Positions 35,294 to 46,560 of a stretch of DNA of 64,000 nt are shown here, in pieces (the stretch's first letter is position 1; each line of letters opens with the position of its first letter). The DNA is from Mactromeris polynyma (lineage: Eukaryota > Mollusca > Bivalvia > Venerida > Mactridae). The DNA lies in the NCBI GenBank assembly GCA_032209605.1, contig JASFXZ010000001.1:13596256-13660255 (forward strand), written 5' to 3'. A program made the position numbers and the translations under genes. Below the pieces are notes generated by a model. The model had not been told where the DNA came from, did not search any database, and saw nothing but the letters and a program-made list of their open reading frames with translations.

Positions 35294-36127
35294 AATGGAC
35301 CATATGCCATAATAGACGTTACCCGTGAATGCCATTAACATGTGAGAATTTAAATAACATTATGATGATATTTTCCTAAATCATCATTTCTTTGTTATAT
35401 AAATATAAAATATAGCAATTAATGGTCAGTATACAAATATTTACACATAAACACGAAGTGAAACGCGTCGTCTACTTAGAGCGTGTTATCTACCATATCG
35501 TGAAATTTACGCATAGGTAAAATCGCTAGCCGATGAAGGATAAATCGATAAGAGATAGCTTCCCCATAACCCGGTATGTAACATAACATAACATATAGTT
35601 TATTCGACATTAAATTATATGTACTAGCCCTGAAAAAATATAGCGACTCTTTAAAAAGGGGAGTAAACAAGTTTGATATCAAAAGCGTGGTTGTTTCCCT
35701 TTAATATAGCGTTGTCGGATAGTATTATTTGTCATACAAAGCTCATAATCAGAATCGGTGTGATATTTTGAGCACTTTGAAATAGCGCAATTACATTTCT
35801 ATCATTACAAAACAAAATAAGATTTTCTAAGGCAAGTTCCAAATCATTATTCCTTATCTCCATTTTGATTGGTCGTCGTGGAGGTGTGTTAAATGAGAAA
35901 CAAAATACGGAATATCTCGAATATCGCCGCAGTAGGCCTATTGCGTATTGTCTCCCTTGAATCAAGTCTGCATCGATCCATATAAAACGGAATGGAATAG
36001 CGCTAATTTGGGTATGTTTGTCTCTATTTATGAACGTTTGTGTAGAGTTAAGTTTAAAATAATATTGTACTGGATATTCCATGGTAATTTGATAAGATAT
36101 TGTTTACTTGTGAGATCAGCGACTCGG
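35294..36127. other. Intergenic stretch
   Basis: No gene supported. 35860-36130 is less AT-rich and could be a promoter for the candidate exon at 36155. Confidence 0.3.
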
Positions 36128-36154
36128 GCCAAATCATCAGTGACACGAAGAAAA

Positions 36155-36187
36155 ATGGCGTCGGTTCAGTGGCGTGATCTTCAAAAT
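36155..36187 (+). CDS. Candidate first coding exon (MASVQWRDLQN)
   Basis: AAGAAAAATGGCG is a good start context. The frame reads MASVQWRDLQN up to a possible donor GTTAAGT at 36188. Without splicing it would end after 38 residues. No matching second exon was found. Confidence 0.2.
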
Positions 36188-36299
36188 GTTAAGTATTTAC
36201 TCAAATCTGCTTTGTCGCAAGAACGATTCAAGTTCAAGTGTTATCATTTAATTAAATGTCTTTGTCACTGAAAATGTCAATGAATAGAAATTGGTGTAG

Positions 36300-37560
36300 T
36301 AATATGTGATTAATTCTAGCAAATCTCTTACACTGAACAAGCCGAAACGTCCCCAAATCGAAACGTCCTAGATTAAATAAGATTTTGCTTGAAACGGTCG
36401 CTGCATGTCACTTGAATTATGAATGAGCAAAATGAGTAAATTAATTAACAAATGAGTAAAAAAAATAAAAAAGGAAGAGATTGACTGCCCTATTTCGGTG
36501 ACTTGCCTTAAGCGCGCGCTAATCACCAAGTTAAATGCTGAAATACATAATCGGTATTCGCATACTTTAGTGTAAACAAATAACTGTCACAGTGTCAAGA
36601 TAAATATCGAAAATGCGCATCAAAGACGTTATTATTCACTATTTCTCAATTTCTTAATACTTTTTTACCATAACCCTTTTTATGACCCCAAAACTGTCCA
36701 AAAACCCATTTTTTGTTTGTCGAGTAGGTGCTCGTCTTCTGCTTAACAAAAGTCACGTGATTTACTTAAGTCCCGCCCATTTTTCTGTACAGCTTCACCG
36801 TGTTCCCAAAAGTATAAAAGTGGTCTCATATACGCGTACTTTTTCTTAACATAATTATTTTGTTATCGTGTTAATGAAAGGCTGTATTTGTACGACTTTT
36901 AAACATTTTATTTGTCCTTACCATTCTGAAGAATAAACTGTATTAGAAACACTTAAAAATATTGTAAATTCGTTTATTTGACAGTTCATAGTTTCAAGTG
37001 AAGTTGGTTGTTAGTTTTGAGTTTTTACAATTGTAAAACCTTTGCACACACACTGTATTAATGGATAATATCAGAGGTCACCGCAACTGGTACCATTCTT
37101 TTCTGTGACCCGATACAATATAGGTCAACAAAATGGCAGCTTCCATTATTTATGGGAAAGATGTTGGAGGAATTTTGGAACAGATCAAAGCAAAATAAAG
37201 TTAACTAAATGTAATGAGTTGATATTGTTTTGTTTTTATATATATTTATCCAGTGTATAGGGAATTAATGTTAAGGTCACGGAAACTGGTCCATCCACGA
37301 TACATATTGTTGACAGTTTCGTTTAGATCCGTAGTCCAAATAATAACTATCAGTCATGGCGAATACCCATCAGACACGACAGTCGGACCTGACTGATAAA
37401 ACGGCTTAAAAGTTAAATCATAAATGATTAAATGTTATTTATTGACATACTCCAATCATACTTTGAAACGAACGGTCCTATAGCCGCACGAAATCCTGTC
37501 AGAAATGGAAAAACAGCTCTTTTCTTGGAAAACTCGGCAAAATTTTGCGTTCTAAATGAC
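36300..37560. other. Intergenic stretch with a 21-codon ORF
   Basis: AT-rich. Holds ATGGCAGCT at 37133 in a good context, giving 21 codons (MAASIIYGKDVGGILEQI...) and a stop at 37198 inside an AAAATAAAG signal. No homologue is known to me. Nothing else is supported. Confidence 0.3.
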
Positions 37561-37568
37561 TTGTCAAT

Positions 37569-37817
37569 GAATGTAGGACATTAGCCCCTAGGACATTTGA
37601 AATAAAAAGATGAAATTATGAACACTTTAAAAAAAATTGAAGTGTCTAATAAAGGGGCAAATGTCCGCATGTGCAATATAATAAAGGGGCAACTGTCCGC
37701 ATGTGCAATATCATAAAGGGGCAAATGTCCGCGTGTGCAATATCAGAAAGGGGAAAATGTCCGCATGTGCAATATCATTAAGGGGCAAGTGTCCTCGGGG
37801 CTAATGTCCGTCTACCT
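37569..37817. mobile_element. GGGGCAAATGTCC-family MITE with 8-bp TSD
   Basis: Flanked by TTGTCAAT at 37561-37568 and 37818-37825. The left end GAATGTAGGACATTAGCCCC is inverse to the right end GGGGCTAATGTCCGTCTAC, with changes. Inside are five tandem 32-bp units starting GGGGCAAATGTCCGCATGTG at 37654, 37686, 37718, 37750 and 37782. The 8-bp duplication suggests hAT-type mobilisation. No ORF. Confidence 0.88.
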
Positions 37818-37873
37818 TTGTCAATATAATTGACATTTCTGGGAAAAAAATCCTTTTGAGTGCAATGCGATAC

Positions 37874-38412
37874 GAATGTAGGACATTTGCCCCCCGGACA
37901 TTTGCCCCCCAATGTAAAAATGGCAAGATGGACATTTGCCCCCCAGACTAAATGTAAGCTAGGACATCTGCCCCCCAAAGAAAGTTAAAGCTAGGACAAT
38001 TGCCCCCCAGTGTAAATACACAGGTGGGACATTTGCCCCCCAGTCTAAAAAGGTAGTCTGTAGTGCAGGTACATGTATATAATTGGATAAATGCCATTGA
38101 ATGAAACACTTATTTTTTATAATTTTATTGCTACCTATCAAGTGACAATCTCAATGAATCATATGTAACAAAAATAAATGGTAGGCACACATGCATTTTT
38201 TTTTAAGAAAACAAACATGTAAGATATAACACATAACTTAGACTGGGGGGCAAATGTCCTACCTGTATTTTTACACTGGGGGGCAATTGTCCTAGCTTCA
38301 ACTTTCTTTGGGGGGCAGATGTCCTAGCTTACATTTAGCCTGGGGGGCAAATGTCCATCTTGCCATTTTTACACTGGGGGGCAAATGTCCGGGGGGCAAA
38401 TGTCCGTATCCC
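37874..38412. mobile_element. Foldback element with 175-bp arms, GGGGGGCAAATGTCC motif
   Basis: Arms 37874-38048 and 38238-38412 are near-exact reverse complements around a 189-bp centre. Each arm is itself made of 30-40-bp units carrying GGACATTTGCCCCCC. ATGCGATAC flanks it at 37865-37873 and 38413-38421 (8-9-bp TSD). The two arms therefore encode mirrored ORFs, which are not genes. Confidence 0.93.
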
Positions 38413-38421
38413 ATGCGATAC

Positions 38422-39432
38422 AATTCAACTCAATATCTGGGACCAATATATACAGGGATAGGCAACGGAATTTCGGCCAATAAACTTGTCGTTGATTCGT
38501 TCGACGCATGCGCACTGTGATCGTACGTATGCGCTTAAGACAAACCCAGCGACAGATATCGTCTTTTGTTTACTAATTATGACAAATTATCAATAAATGT
38601 AATAATCAAAATAGTCGTAAGAGGAAAGTTTTTTTGTTATATTTATTCTTCCATTACATTTTAAAGCATAAATCCTGTCATAAAGTGGGACGAGACTTCT
38701 TTTTCGGACCGGGAACATTCAGACAAAATGGCGACATCAGCGTTTTTTTCGTTTGAAGCGAGTTGAAAGTTAGGTTATAGAAATACCTTTATAGTTGTAT
38801 TATCATCATCATGTCGGTGTCCTTTTACAGATGTGTGTCAAGTAACATTTTTTACCAGCATCTTTGTGAAATAATTGCCTAAATTATGTAATTAAAATAT
38901 TTTTTTACCAAATCACCATTTTTTCTGTGATTTGAGACGGGTTTAAACATTATTTATAGAGATGTATTTACATTTAAGTTTTTGAATATTACAATGCGTC
39001 TTTGGATTGATGACAAATGTACACGTTTCGTGATATATTTTATAACAATTTCTGTGCTAGAAAAATATGCTAAAATACTGGTTGAAATTATGCAGCTTTT
39101 TGAAAAATTTCTCCACTTGCGCCTCGATATTGATTGTATTCACATTTATATATTCTTACAAAATATGGTTTCATAGGTATTGGTATATGTAATCAACAAT
39201 ACATGTGCATTTTAAGAGAACATAAAATTATTTGACTAAACTAAAATAATTAACCTTTGCAATCATTTAATGAAGTATTTGTACATTTTAATTGCTTCAC
39301 CTGATATTTAAAAAAATGATACTAAAACATCTATAGCTATAAACAATTGCATAAACAAATTCTTAAAATTTTGGCAACATAAATTAAGATAAATGATATA
39401 AATTGCAGAAGACACTTCTCAACTTACATGTA
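38422..39432. other. Intergenic stretch with a possible 5' UTR
   Basis: At 38728 ATGGCGACATCAGCG follows a CpG-containing stretch and runs only 12 codons. It could be a non-coding first exon, for example of the downstream glycosyltransferase, but no junction is proven. The rest is AT-rich with no gene. Confidence 0.25.
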
Positions 39433-39807
39433 CAGTGTTTCTTTTCACTTCTAGGGGAATGGTGGCGGGCCCTTAAAAAGGGGAAAATAGCATTGAGAGG
39501 GGAAAATAGGGTGAAAATAATGTGCATTTAAAGTATACATTTCTATGTCTATATTCACTACACTTCTTTGTTGCAGTGATGTAAACATGTAAATATGCTA
39601 ACAGTAACAGATTGGTTAGTTTCATTACAGGTCAATGTTTCTATCTTTCTGACTAAAAATATCAACAATACTAGCAACATATCTCCAATTTAAAAAAAAA
39701 GCTGTAGGAGGGGAATTTTAACTGAGAAAAGGGGGAAAAAACATACTTTTGAGTGAGGGGAATGGGTCCGAATTTCGGCCCCAAAAAGGCCCCAAAAAAA
39801 ACACTGC
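39433..39807. mobile_element. MITE with CAGTGTTT ends and 4-bp TSD, copy 2
   Basis: Left end CAGTGTTTCTTTTC, right end AAAAAACACTGC. Flanked by TGTA at 39429-39432 and 39808-39811. Similar along its length to 34940-35289. Confidence 0.88.
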
Positions 39808-39811
39808 TGTA

Positions 39812-41457
39812 TATAGATGTCAGATTGGGAATGCAAATTTTGATTGGTTGTATATTGGAGTCCAACTGGGCCAGACACTGTGAAATGCTAATTAGAGGTT
39901 TGGACAAGATTGACTTCTAGATAGTGCACAAATGGGCCAATATTGTTAATATTGCATAACATTATATAACGTGTCCAACCTGATATCGTCCTTGTTTCCT
40001 GTTGATTAATCCACACCATGGCAGTCCTAAAGGGGTCGTGTGTTTCAATTGCAATTTGACACTTCATATTGGTGAACTGTCGACAAGGCATTGTCACCAT
40101 ACATGTTAACATTACTAGCATCTTTCAGAGATAGCACAGTCATTTCAATCAAAGTTAGTAGTACAATAGTCAGATGCCTCACAATGAAATCTTTGGATCA
40201 CATCGTTTTATAGAACAGTACATTATTTTGTATCACAAAGGTCTCTGGACCAGAACTGTCAGAACAGCCAATCAACTTTTTGTAGACCATTTTGTAGGTA
40301 TTGTCCAATATAGTTACCGGTATAGTCGATCAATACCTTATGAATCTCTTATGCTTATTTCTGCATGCTTCATTACATATTTTTTATTAAAACGGCGACT
40401 ATTTCTCAAATTTCTTAGAAGATTGACCAACTAAGAAATTGAGCAATAGAGGTGTGACAAGCGTTCAAGTTTTTGCATGATATAATTGAAATTAGGTTTG
40501 ACAACAAAGCAATACTCAGAAGTATTTCTGTTTGAGGAACATGAACCATCATAATTATACTCTTTCAGAAAAATTGAATGTTAACAATATTTATGTGTAA
40601 TTCATCGAAAGAACACTTTCATTTAAAACAATTCACTAAATGTATAAATTGACAGAACGAGTTTTTTTCTATACGTAAACTCCGTTTTACAGCGCGAACA
40701 GCGTTGTTTCACCATTTACTCGAGTTTTAATGTGTCGTGAAAATTAGAATTTCTGAGCTGATATAAAAGTGAACTACCAAGATCAAGGGCAATTTTCTGG
40801 TTTTTTATGGATGCATATTATATAAAAATGACTTAAATACTGATGATATTATTGGTAGTTTTGCAAACAGACTGGGTTTAGTTTGGTACCGTTTTTGCAT
40901 GACTCGAATCGCTTTAACTCGCCGTAAAACTTACAAATAATTAAGAAATGCATAAATTTATAATTACGCGAATGTCTATTTGTCTTAGCTTTTTATGCAT
41001 GTATATTTTGTGAAAATGACCGTCAAAATGTTGACATTATTGATATTTTAGCAAACGTACTGGGTTTATTTTTTGCCAACTTTGCATTACCCGAACTCGC
41101 CATAAAACAATTTAAAAGTTATGCACAATTTTATAATCAGAAAAAGGGCAATTTTATTAGCTTTCTGTCGATGCATACATTGTGAAAATTGATTAAATAT
41201 TCATTACATTATTGGTATTTTAGTAAATACGCGTGGATTTTCACACTATACCGTGCCGCTTTAAATCATTAAGCGAGCATTAATTATCGATTTTTAATCG
41301 ACGACAAGTGTTTGGAGCAATTTTTGCTTTATCGCACCTGTTGCCTATCCCTGTATATATTGGTTGGTCCCAGTCAATATCTTAATATTTCGAGAGTTGT
41401 CAATGGAATTAGTTTGACAACCCTCAATTGTGCGTGTTACTCCCCTTGAATTAACAA
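39812..41457. other. Intergenic stretch
   Basis: Three loosely similar blocks (about 40760-40900, 40960-41100 and 41130-41240) share TTTTATGCATG-like and GTACTGGGTTTA-like words and may be diverged tandem repeats. No gene. Confidence 0.35.
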
Positions 41458-41590
41458 TACCGTATATACTCGGCCATAAGTCGACCTCGGCCATAATTCA
41501 AGGGGGTATTTTAGAGGTCAAAATGTCAGGTTTTTTCTTCAACCCTAACATAAGTCGAGGGGGTATTTCAGGCAAGATGAAAAAATACTC
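41458..41590 (+). repeat. Dispersed repeat with TAAGTCGA motifs
   Basis: ACCGTATATACTCGGCCATA is followed by CATAATTCAAGGGGGTATTT and CATAAGTCGAGGGGGTATTT, two similar units. It looks like a mobile-element end; family not assigned. Confidence 0.55.
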
Positions 41591-41828
41591 CCGGATTCCA
41601 CAGCCAACTTACGATCTCCCGATTTTCAAAGTAAACATTGTAAATTTTTGTTATGGGGTATTTTTTAGTTCATTCCCAACTGGTTCACTGAAATTACTTG
41701 CCAAACTGATAACCGAAAGTGTAAAAACTAAAATCGGGATACCAGTCAGAAATACTCTCTAAATAATCTCTAAACCATGGAATGAAGCGCTTGGTGACAC
41801 TGATCAAAATAATTTTGATCCTGGAGTT

Positions 41829-41959
41829 GCCCTTTGTCCGCATGTGCAATATCAGACTGGGGCAAATGTCCACCTATGCATTATCAGAATGGGGCAAATG
41901 TCCGCATGAGCAAATTTTAGCATTGGGGCAAATGTCCTAGGGGCTAATGTCCTACATTC
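41829..41959. mobile_element. GGGGCAAATGTCC-family element, right-end fragment
   Basis: Three to four units of the GGGGCAAATGTCCGCATGTG type, then an end (41929-41958) that is the exact 30-bp inverse of the left end of the 37569 element (37570-37599). No matching left end was found nearby, so the copy is truncated. Confidence 0.8.
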
Positions 41960-43994
41960 CCACATTTTTACCCTCAGGATTCTGGCTGAAGAATCAGTTT
42001 TTTCCTAAATTATAGGTAATGTGGCATCCAGTAAAAAAAATATCAAACTGACCATTGAGATTCAGCACCTGGTGGAACCCCTGTATGTATTTAATATGAT
42101 TTTCCAGTGACCTGTGGTTATAGTACCGTATTGTACACATCAAGTTTATCTAGACCAAGTTATGAACATACTGCTGTCAAATAGCCAAAAATGGTTCAGT
42201 AGCACATATCTACAGTAGCAATCTTCCAATTACTTTTTGGTGATTATATAAATTCTTTTAAGTGGATTTAAAAAGCTGCTAAAGTTGATATAATATGTGT
42301 AGCTATGGTGGTGTTTTTTTCTTCAAAGATATTTTAACATAGATCTACAATATTCTGTCAGAAAATAATAATAAAATATGAAGTTTTACGGATTTCTTCA
42401 TGCTGCAAAGAAATAAGGTACTGACGATATTGTTAATACATGTATATGAAGTTTTTTTACAAATATACTTTAAGCCTTGTCTTTTCATTGCGTTGGACTT
42501 GTTATCATCCACCGACAAGGAAATGTGACTCTTCAAATGCAGGTCAATCTTTTGTGAAGAAAATTGAGTTTGACACAAAAAATGCCACACTGGTTGGTTA
42601 TTATACCACTGTTATTTAAACCTGTATGACATTGTTCAACATGAGTGCAGACCTAGCTTACTGTATAATATACATGTATTAAATGAATGAATGTAATTCT
42701 GTACAGCCGTGTCTAATATTTTTAGATGTATATGAAATAGATACTATAGAAAATTGACTTAATATTAGTTATAGTAAGAATAAGATTGTGTTTTGATCCA
42801 TCCTTGGTTGGTTTGTATAATATTTCTGTTGACATTTTATTTACATGAAGAAATGTTGCTCTGCATATAAAACGTTACCTGAAGAACAATTGGAGCAGAA
42901 ATCCAATCAGTGAAATACAGTTATTAGAAAAGAGTGGATGAATTGTTTAACCCATCTTCTTGGATAGATAACATTGTTAATATTGAACATATATTTGTAT
43001 ACTGGTATATATATGTCGTAATGTGTAGCTATTAATACAATTTGTTGTGTTTTGATGATGCATTTTATGCCCATGAAAGACATTCAGCCAGTCTGATTTT
43101 AGTTAAATCGTTCCATGCATGATGTGGTAGGTATGACTTTTACTGTGACTGTGCGCTTTTATTAATTTGTGTTTTATGTAACGCGTTCATTCTTAACCGT
43201 GTGTTTATCACAGTAACGTTATGGAATCACTCAAGGTGAGCTGCTGCACATTTGTTAGTTATGCAGTCTTCACTTACTAGTTTACTAGTCCCAAGCCCGG
43301 GGCTGGTAACTTTGATTCTGGGATAGCAGAAATTATTGAGTGCTTGCCCAAATGGGCTAGTGCATAATTTTTGTGTTTTTTCGGAAATTGAGAAAAAATA
43401 AGAATCATCCCATGATTTAACAAATTGTAGAGACATATATTCTGCTGTTAACAAATTAAATTGTTTGTGTTATATAAGTCCACTTTTAGTCCAGGCGTAA
43501 AGAATAGTTTCAGGCTAGTGGTTTGGCTGAGCAACTTGCCCAAACAGGCTAGTGCAGGCAAAATCTGCTTATATACGGATTGACAACTCTATGTTACAAA
43601 TTGTATTTGTAACTTCAAGCTATTGTTGCGTATCCAGTATTTTGACAATGTATCCCTTCAAATGTTAATTTATGCATTTAGCAAGCCTTTCAAGGTCATA
43701 GAAAAACACTCATGTAAGCACACATCGAGTCTGCTGCCCCTTCTGTGTACTCCTCTAGGCAGTGCCTTGTAGTTGTAACAAATTGTAATACATAAACAGG
43801 TATGTTTTGATTCTTTTAAAATCATTTAATCATTTCACCTTGCTTCAATGTCACCTTGCCCATGGATAAATAAAGACAAGTATAGAAATGCATACTTAAC
43901 TACCTGATAAATTGTAACATTAAGATTTATAAGTGTCATTAAGATATATTTGTTCAACTAATGGCCTGTTCCACACACATATAGTATTATTTTG
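41960..43994. other. Intergenic or 5' intron DNA
   Basis: No gene. Two related segments with CTTGCCCAAA and GGCTAGTGCA lie at about 43345 and 43540, a diverged repeat pair. Confidence 0.35.
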
Positions 43995-43999
43995 TTTTC

Positions 44000-44258
44000 A
44001 TCCAGAGGTATTGCAGCCTTTTTCGACAATTTTTCAATTATTTATGGCAGCCAGTTGACTTCACCAGTTTTCATGGAAATTAATTATCAACCAGTACTAA
44101 CTTGCTCTTCTGCAAGCAACTGACAACTTCTCCACATGTGGAAGGCATGACTGTAGCCAATGTCACAGAAGAACATAACCTGCCAAACACAGGAATTGAA
44201 CCCGGATCTGCTGGGTGACAGTAGCACTCTACTAACTGAGCTTAAGCAGGACGGGCTC
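44000..44258 (-). repeat. tRNA-derived SINE, copy b
   Basis: The minus strand begins CCTGCTTAAGCTCAGTTAGT (A box) and has the B box GGTTCAATTCC. Then come GCAGGTTATGTTCTTCTGTG and GGTTGATAATTAATTTCCAT, an order shared with copy c. Confidence 0.85.
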
Positions 44259-45237
44259 ATCTTTAATTAAGTAAAATAATTTCAGAAACAAGAAATATAT
44301 GTTTTTTTTGTGCTGGTACTTGCATGTGGCCAACATCATTTTGATTAGCTATTGTCAGGTTAATTATATGTTAAATCATAAACATCCATTCTTTGTTTAA
44401 ATTAAAAAATGAAGGATTGAAAAATTGTTCTATAAAAATCAAATCAACAGATCATGTTGTTTAGTACTTGCTGCTCAATATAAGTTGCAGTTTAGTTAAA
44501 AAGCATTTCAAATCTTTCTATGGAGCCTTTAATGTTGAAGTTCGTTGAATTTCATAAATTTACTAGTTGTGGAATTTTTGTTAAGCAGTATGTCTTGAAA
44601 AACATGAAATAGGCTTGTGTAATGTTACCTTTTAGTTTATATCAATACAAATAATCCGTATAGGTCATGAAACCCATAGTCAACCGAATATTCTGGAAAT
44701 TTGCCAGATTTATTCTTTGTTTGACATATTTAAGCATTTTGAAATGACTGTAAACTTTATATCAGGAAAACTAAGACATTGTTGATCTAGTCAAATTTGG
44801 CTCAATGTTTCATCATCGTTGAAAAAGTTTGTGTATGGAAGGTGTAATCTGGGACAAACTGGTATAAAACATAATATATTTGTGTGATATCATATAACAA
44901 AAATAAATATGTACTCACTGTTCAATGTAACGTTTGATTACAATCAGATGTCTATGATTCTTAACTAGTGTAATTTTCTGCATTATTAAATATTAGCACA
45001 GCTGAATGAATTTCCATGTTTGAATAATTATGCGCTATCATTTTGAGTGTTTTAAATGAACTTCATGAGTGACTTAACATTGGCAATTATTGTGGATGAT
45101 TCATATATTTTGAACTTGTTACTATTTTCCAGGTTGGTGTTTTGTTAGATGTTGTTTTTGGTGAAATCTGTAGTTAAAGTAATACCACTGTAGAGTGAGT
45201 TTTAATTAGGAATAATGTAAACACTTTTATTTTTCAG

Positions 45238-45333
45238 ATAAAAGTATTATGTAATTGAAAAACTGATGGTCAGATGATGTAAGGACATTGGTTGATTTGT
45301 TTGGATCGCAATGTGCTGTACAAATACTGGACA
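45238..45333 (+). promoter_or_regulatory. 5' UTR of the galactosyltransferase-like gene, start of the coding exon
   Basis: A strong acceptor (TTTTATTTTTCAG, ending at 45237) precedes the coding start by 96 bp with an in-frame stop between. The coding exon therefore has an upstream non-coding exon, which is not located. Confidence 0.5.
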
Positions 45334-46545
45334 ATGTCAACTAGGGAGACAGTCAAGCCTGATGATTGTATCAGACACAGCGGAGGAATGGGGTCAAGTT
45401 TCCTGCGATCTGTATCTGGCGCCATAGTTTCTGTGGAGCTTACGAACATGAGATCATCACGTTCTCATAGGAATTCGCGTCGAGTCATCCTAAAAGCCAG
45501 CATTACGTCAGTAATTCTGTTATCCATAGCTTTCATCATCACATACAGTGTTTTACTTACATATGTAAGCAACAAAGTGCCTCTTATGAGACATCACGAT
45601 GACTCTTCGAAATCTAAGTCGGGAAAACGGACTAAACTTATAGCACGGCCTGCTGTTTATCAGAACAATATACTCAAATACTCAAAAGATGTTGTTGTAA
45701 AGTGGAACGTAAGTGACTTTGATTTCTCTTATAGAGAAACACCTAAATGTAACAAAGAAAGCAAGATAATCATTCTTATTACCTCAGCTCCCGAAAATTT
45801 AGTGCAACGGAAATCAATCCGAGAAACGTGGTGTAAACCTGCTAACTATAATCTTGCCACTATACCATGGCAGTGTATCTTTCTGGTTGGTCAAAGTTCT
45901 GTCCATTTAACACATATGATGTTGGTCAGCGAAATTAATGATTTCCCGGATATACTTTTAGGCAGCTATGTAGACTCATATCGTAATCTCACAGTGAAAA
46001 CTATGCATGGATTAGACTGGTTACAAAGAACTTGTTCAGTGAATTATGTTTTGAAAACTGACGATGATGTGTATGTGAATACTCAATTATTGCACCAACT
46101 CATTGTGAACAGCACTCCAAGGACAGACGTTTATATCGGTCTTGTTACTCAGTCTGAAGATCGATTGAGGGTTATAAGAAACGAAGACAGTAAATGGTTT
46201 GTGTCAATGGAACAATATTCTAATACTCATTACCCACCATATGCTGTTGGTATGGGGTATCTCCTATCTATGGATGTTGTTGAGAAATTTGTCACTACCA
46301 GTCATCACATTCCAGCATTTGCCAATGAGGATGCATACGTTGGTGTACTGGCCTACAATCTGGACATAAAGCCTCTCCGAAGTGGACGTTTTATATTGAG
46401 TGGGTGGGGTTTACGGTCTTGTAACTATCTATATTTGGTTGTTATACATCATGTTACTGCTGAAGATCAATATAAAATGTTTGATGCAAATCAGAATGCC
46501 TTCCTAACTTGTCATGAAGATACAAGGAACTTAACATGGTCATAA
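45334..46545 (+). CDS. Beta-1,3-galactosyltransferase-like protein (GT31), single coding exon
   Basis: Encodes 403 residues from the first in-frame ATG at 45334. Type II Golgi topology: a cytoplasmic tail of about 50 residues rich in Arg and Ser, a membrane segment at about 53-78 (ASITSVILLSIAFIITYSVL), then a basic stem. The GT31 domain runs from about 144 to 375: IIILITSAPENLVQRKSIRETW (147-166 region), FLVG at about 183, YRNLTVKT at 216-223, the nucleotide-sugar/Mn-binding DDD at 243-245 (KTDDDVYVN), YPPYAVGMGYLLS at 300-312, and NEDAYVG at 331-337. Sequons at 125, 218, 259 and 399 fit a lumenal glycoprotein. The family adds Gal or GlcNAc in beta-1,3 linkage to glycoproteins and glycolipids; the exact acceptor cannot be told. 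The intronless coding region is usual for B3GALT genes. A donor just after the stop suggests a 3' UTR intron. Confidence 0.88.
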   Translation: MSTRETVKPDDCIRHSGGMGSSFLRSVSGAIVSVELTNMRSSRSHRNSRRVILKASITSVILLSIAFIITYSVLLTYVSNKVPLMRHHDDSSKSKSGKRTKLIARPAVYQNNILKYSKDVVVKWNVSDFDFSYRETPKCNKESKIIILITSAPENLVQRKSIRETWCKPANYNLATIPWQCIFLVGQSSVHLTHMMLVSEINDFPDILLGSYVDSYRNLTVKTMHGLDWLQRTCSVNYVLKTDDDVYVNTQLLHQLIVNSTPRTDVYIGLVTQSEDRLRVIRNEDSKWFVSMEQYSNTHYPPYAVGMGYLLSMDVVEKFVTTSHHIPAFANEDAYVGVLAYNLDIKPLRSGRFILSGWGLRSCNYLYLVVIHHVTAEDQYKMFDANQNAFLTCHEDTRNLTWS

Positions 46546-46554
46546 CACATCATG

Positions 46555-46560
46555 GTAAGT
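46555..46560 (+). other. Probable splice donor in the 3' UTR
   Basis: GTAAGT lies nine bases after the TAA, an excellent donor. Possible acceptors include TATATTTCAG ending at 49222. Being under 50 nt from the stop, the junction would not be expected to trigger nonsense-mediated decay. Confidence 0.4.

Noticed and set aside
35732..36082. 116-codon minus-strand ORF
   Set aside because: No recognisable family. It overlaps a probable promoter-like stretch and has no supporting signals.
37778..38520. Two similar ORFs beginning MGGRCPSLHL
   Set aside because: They are the two mirrored arms of the foldback element read in opposite directions, made of repeat units; not genes.
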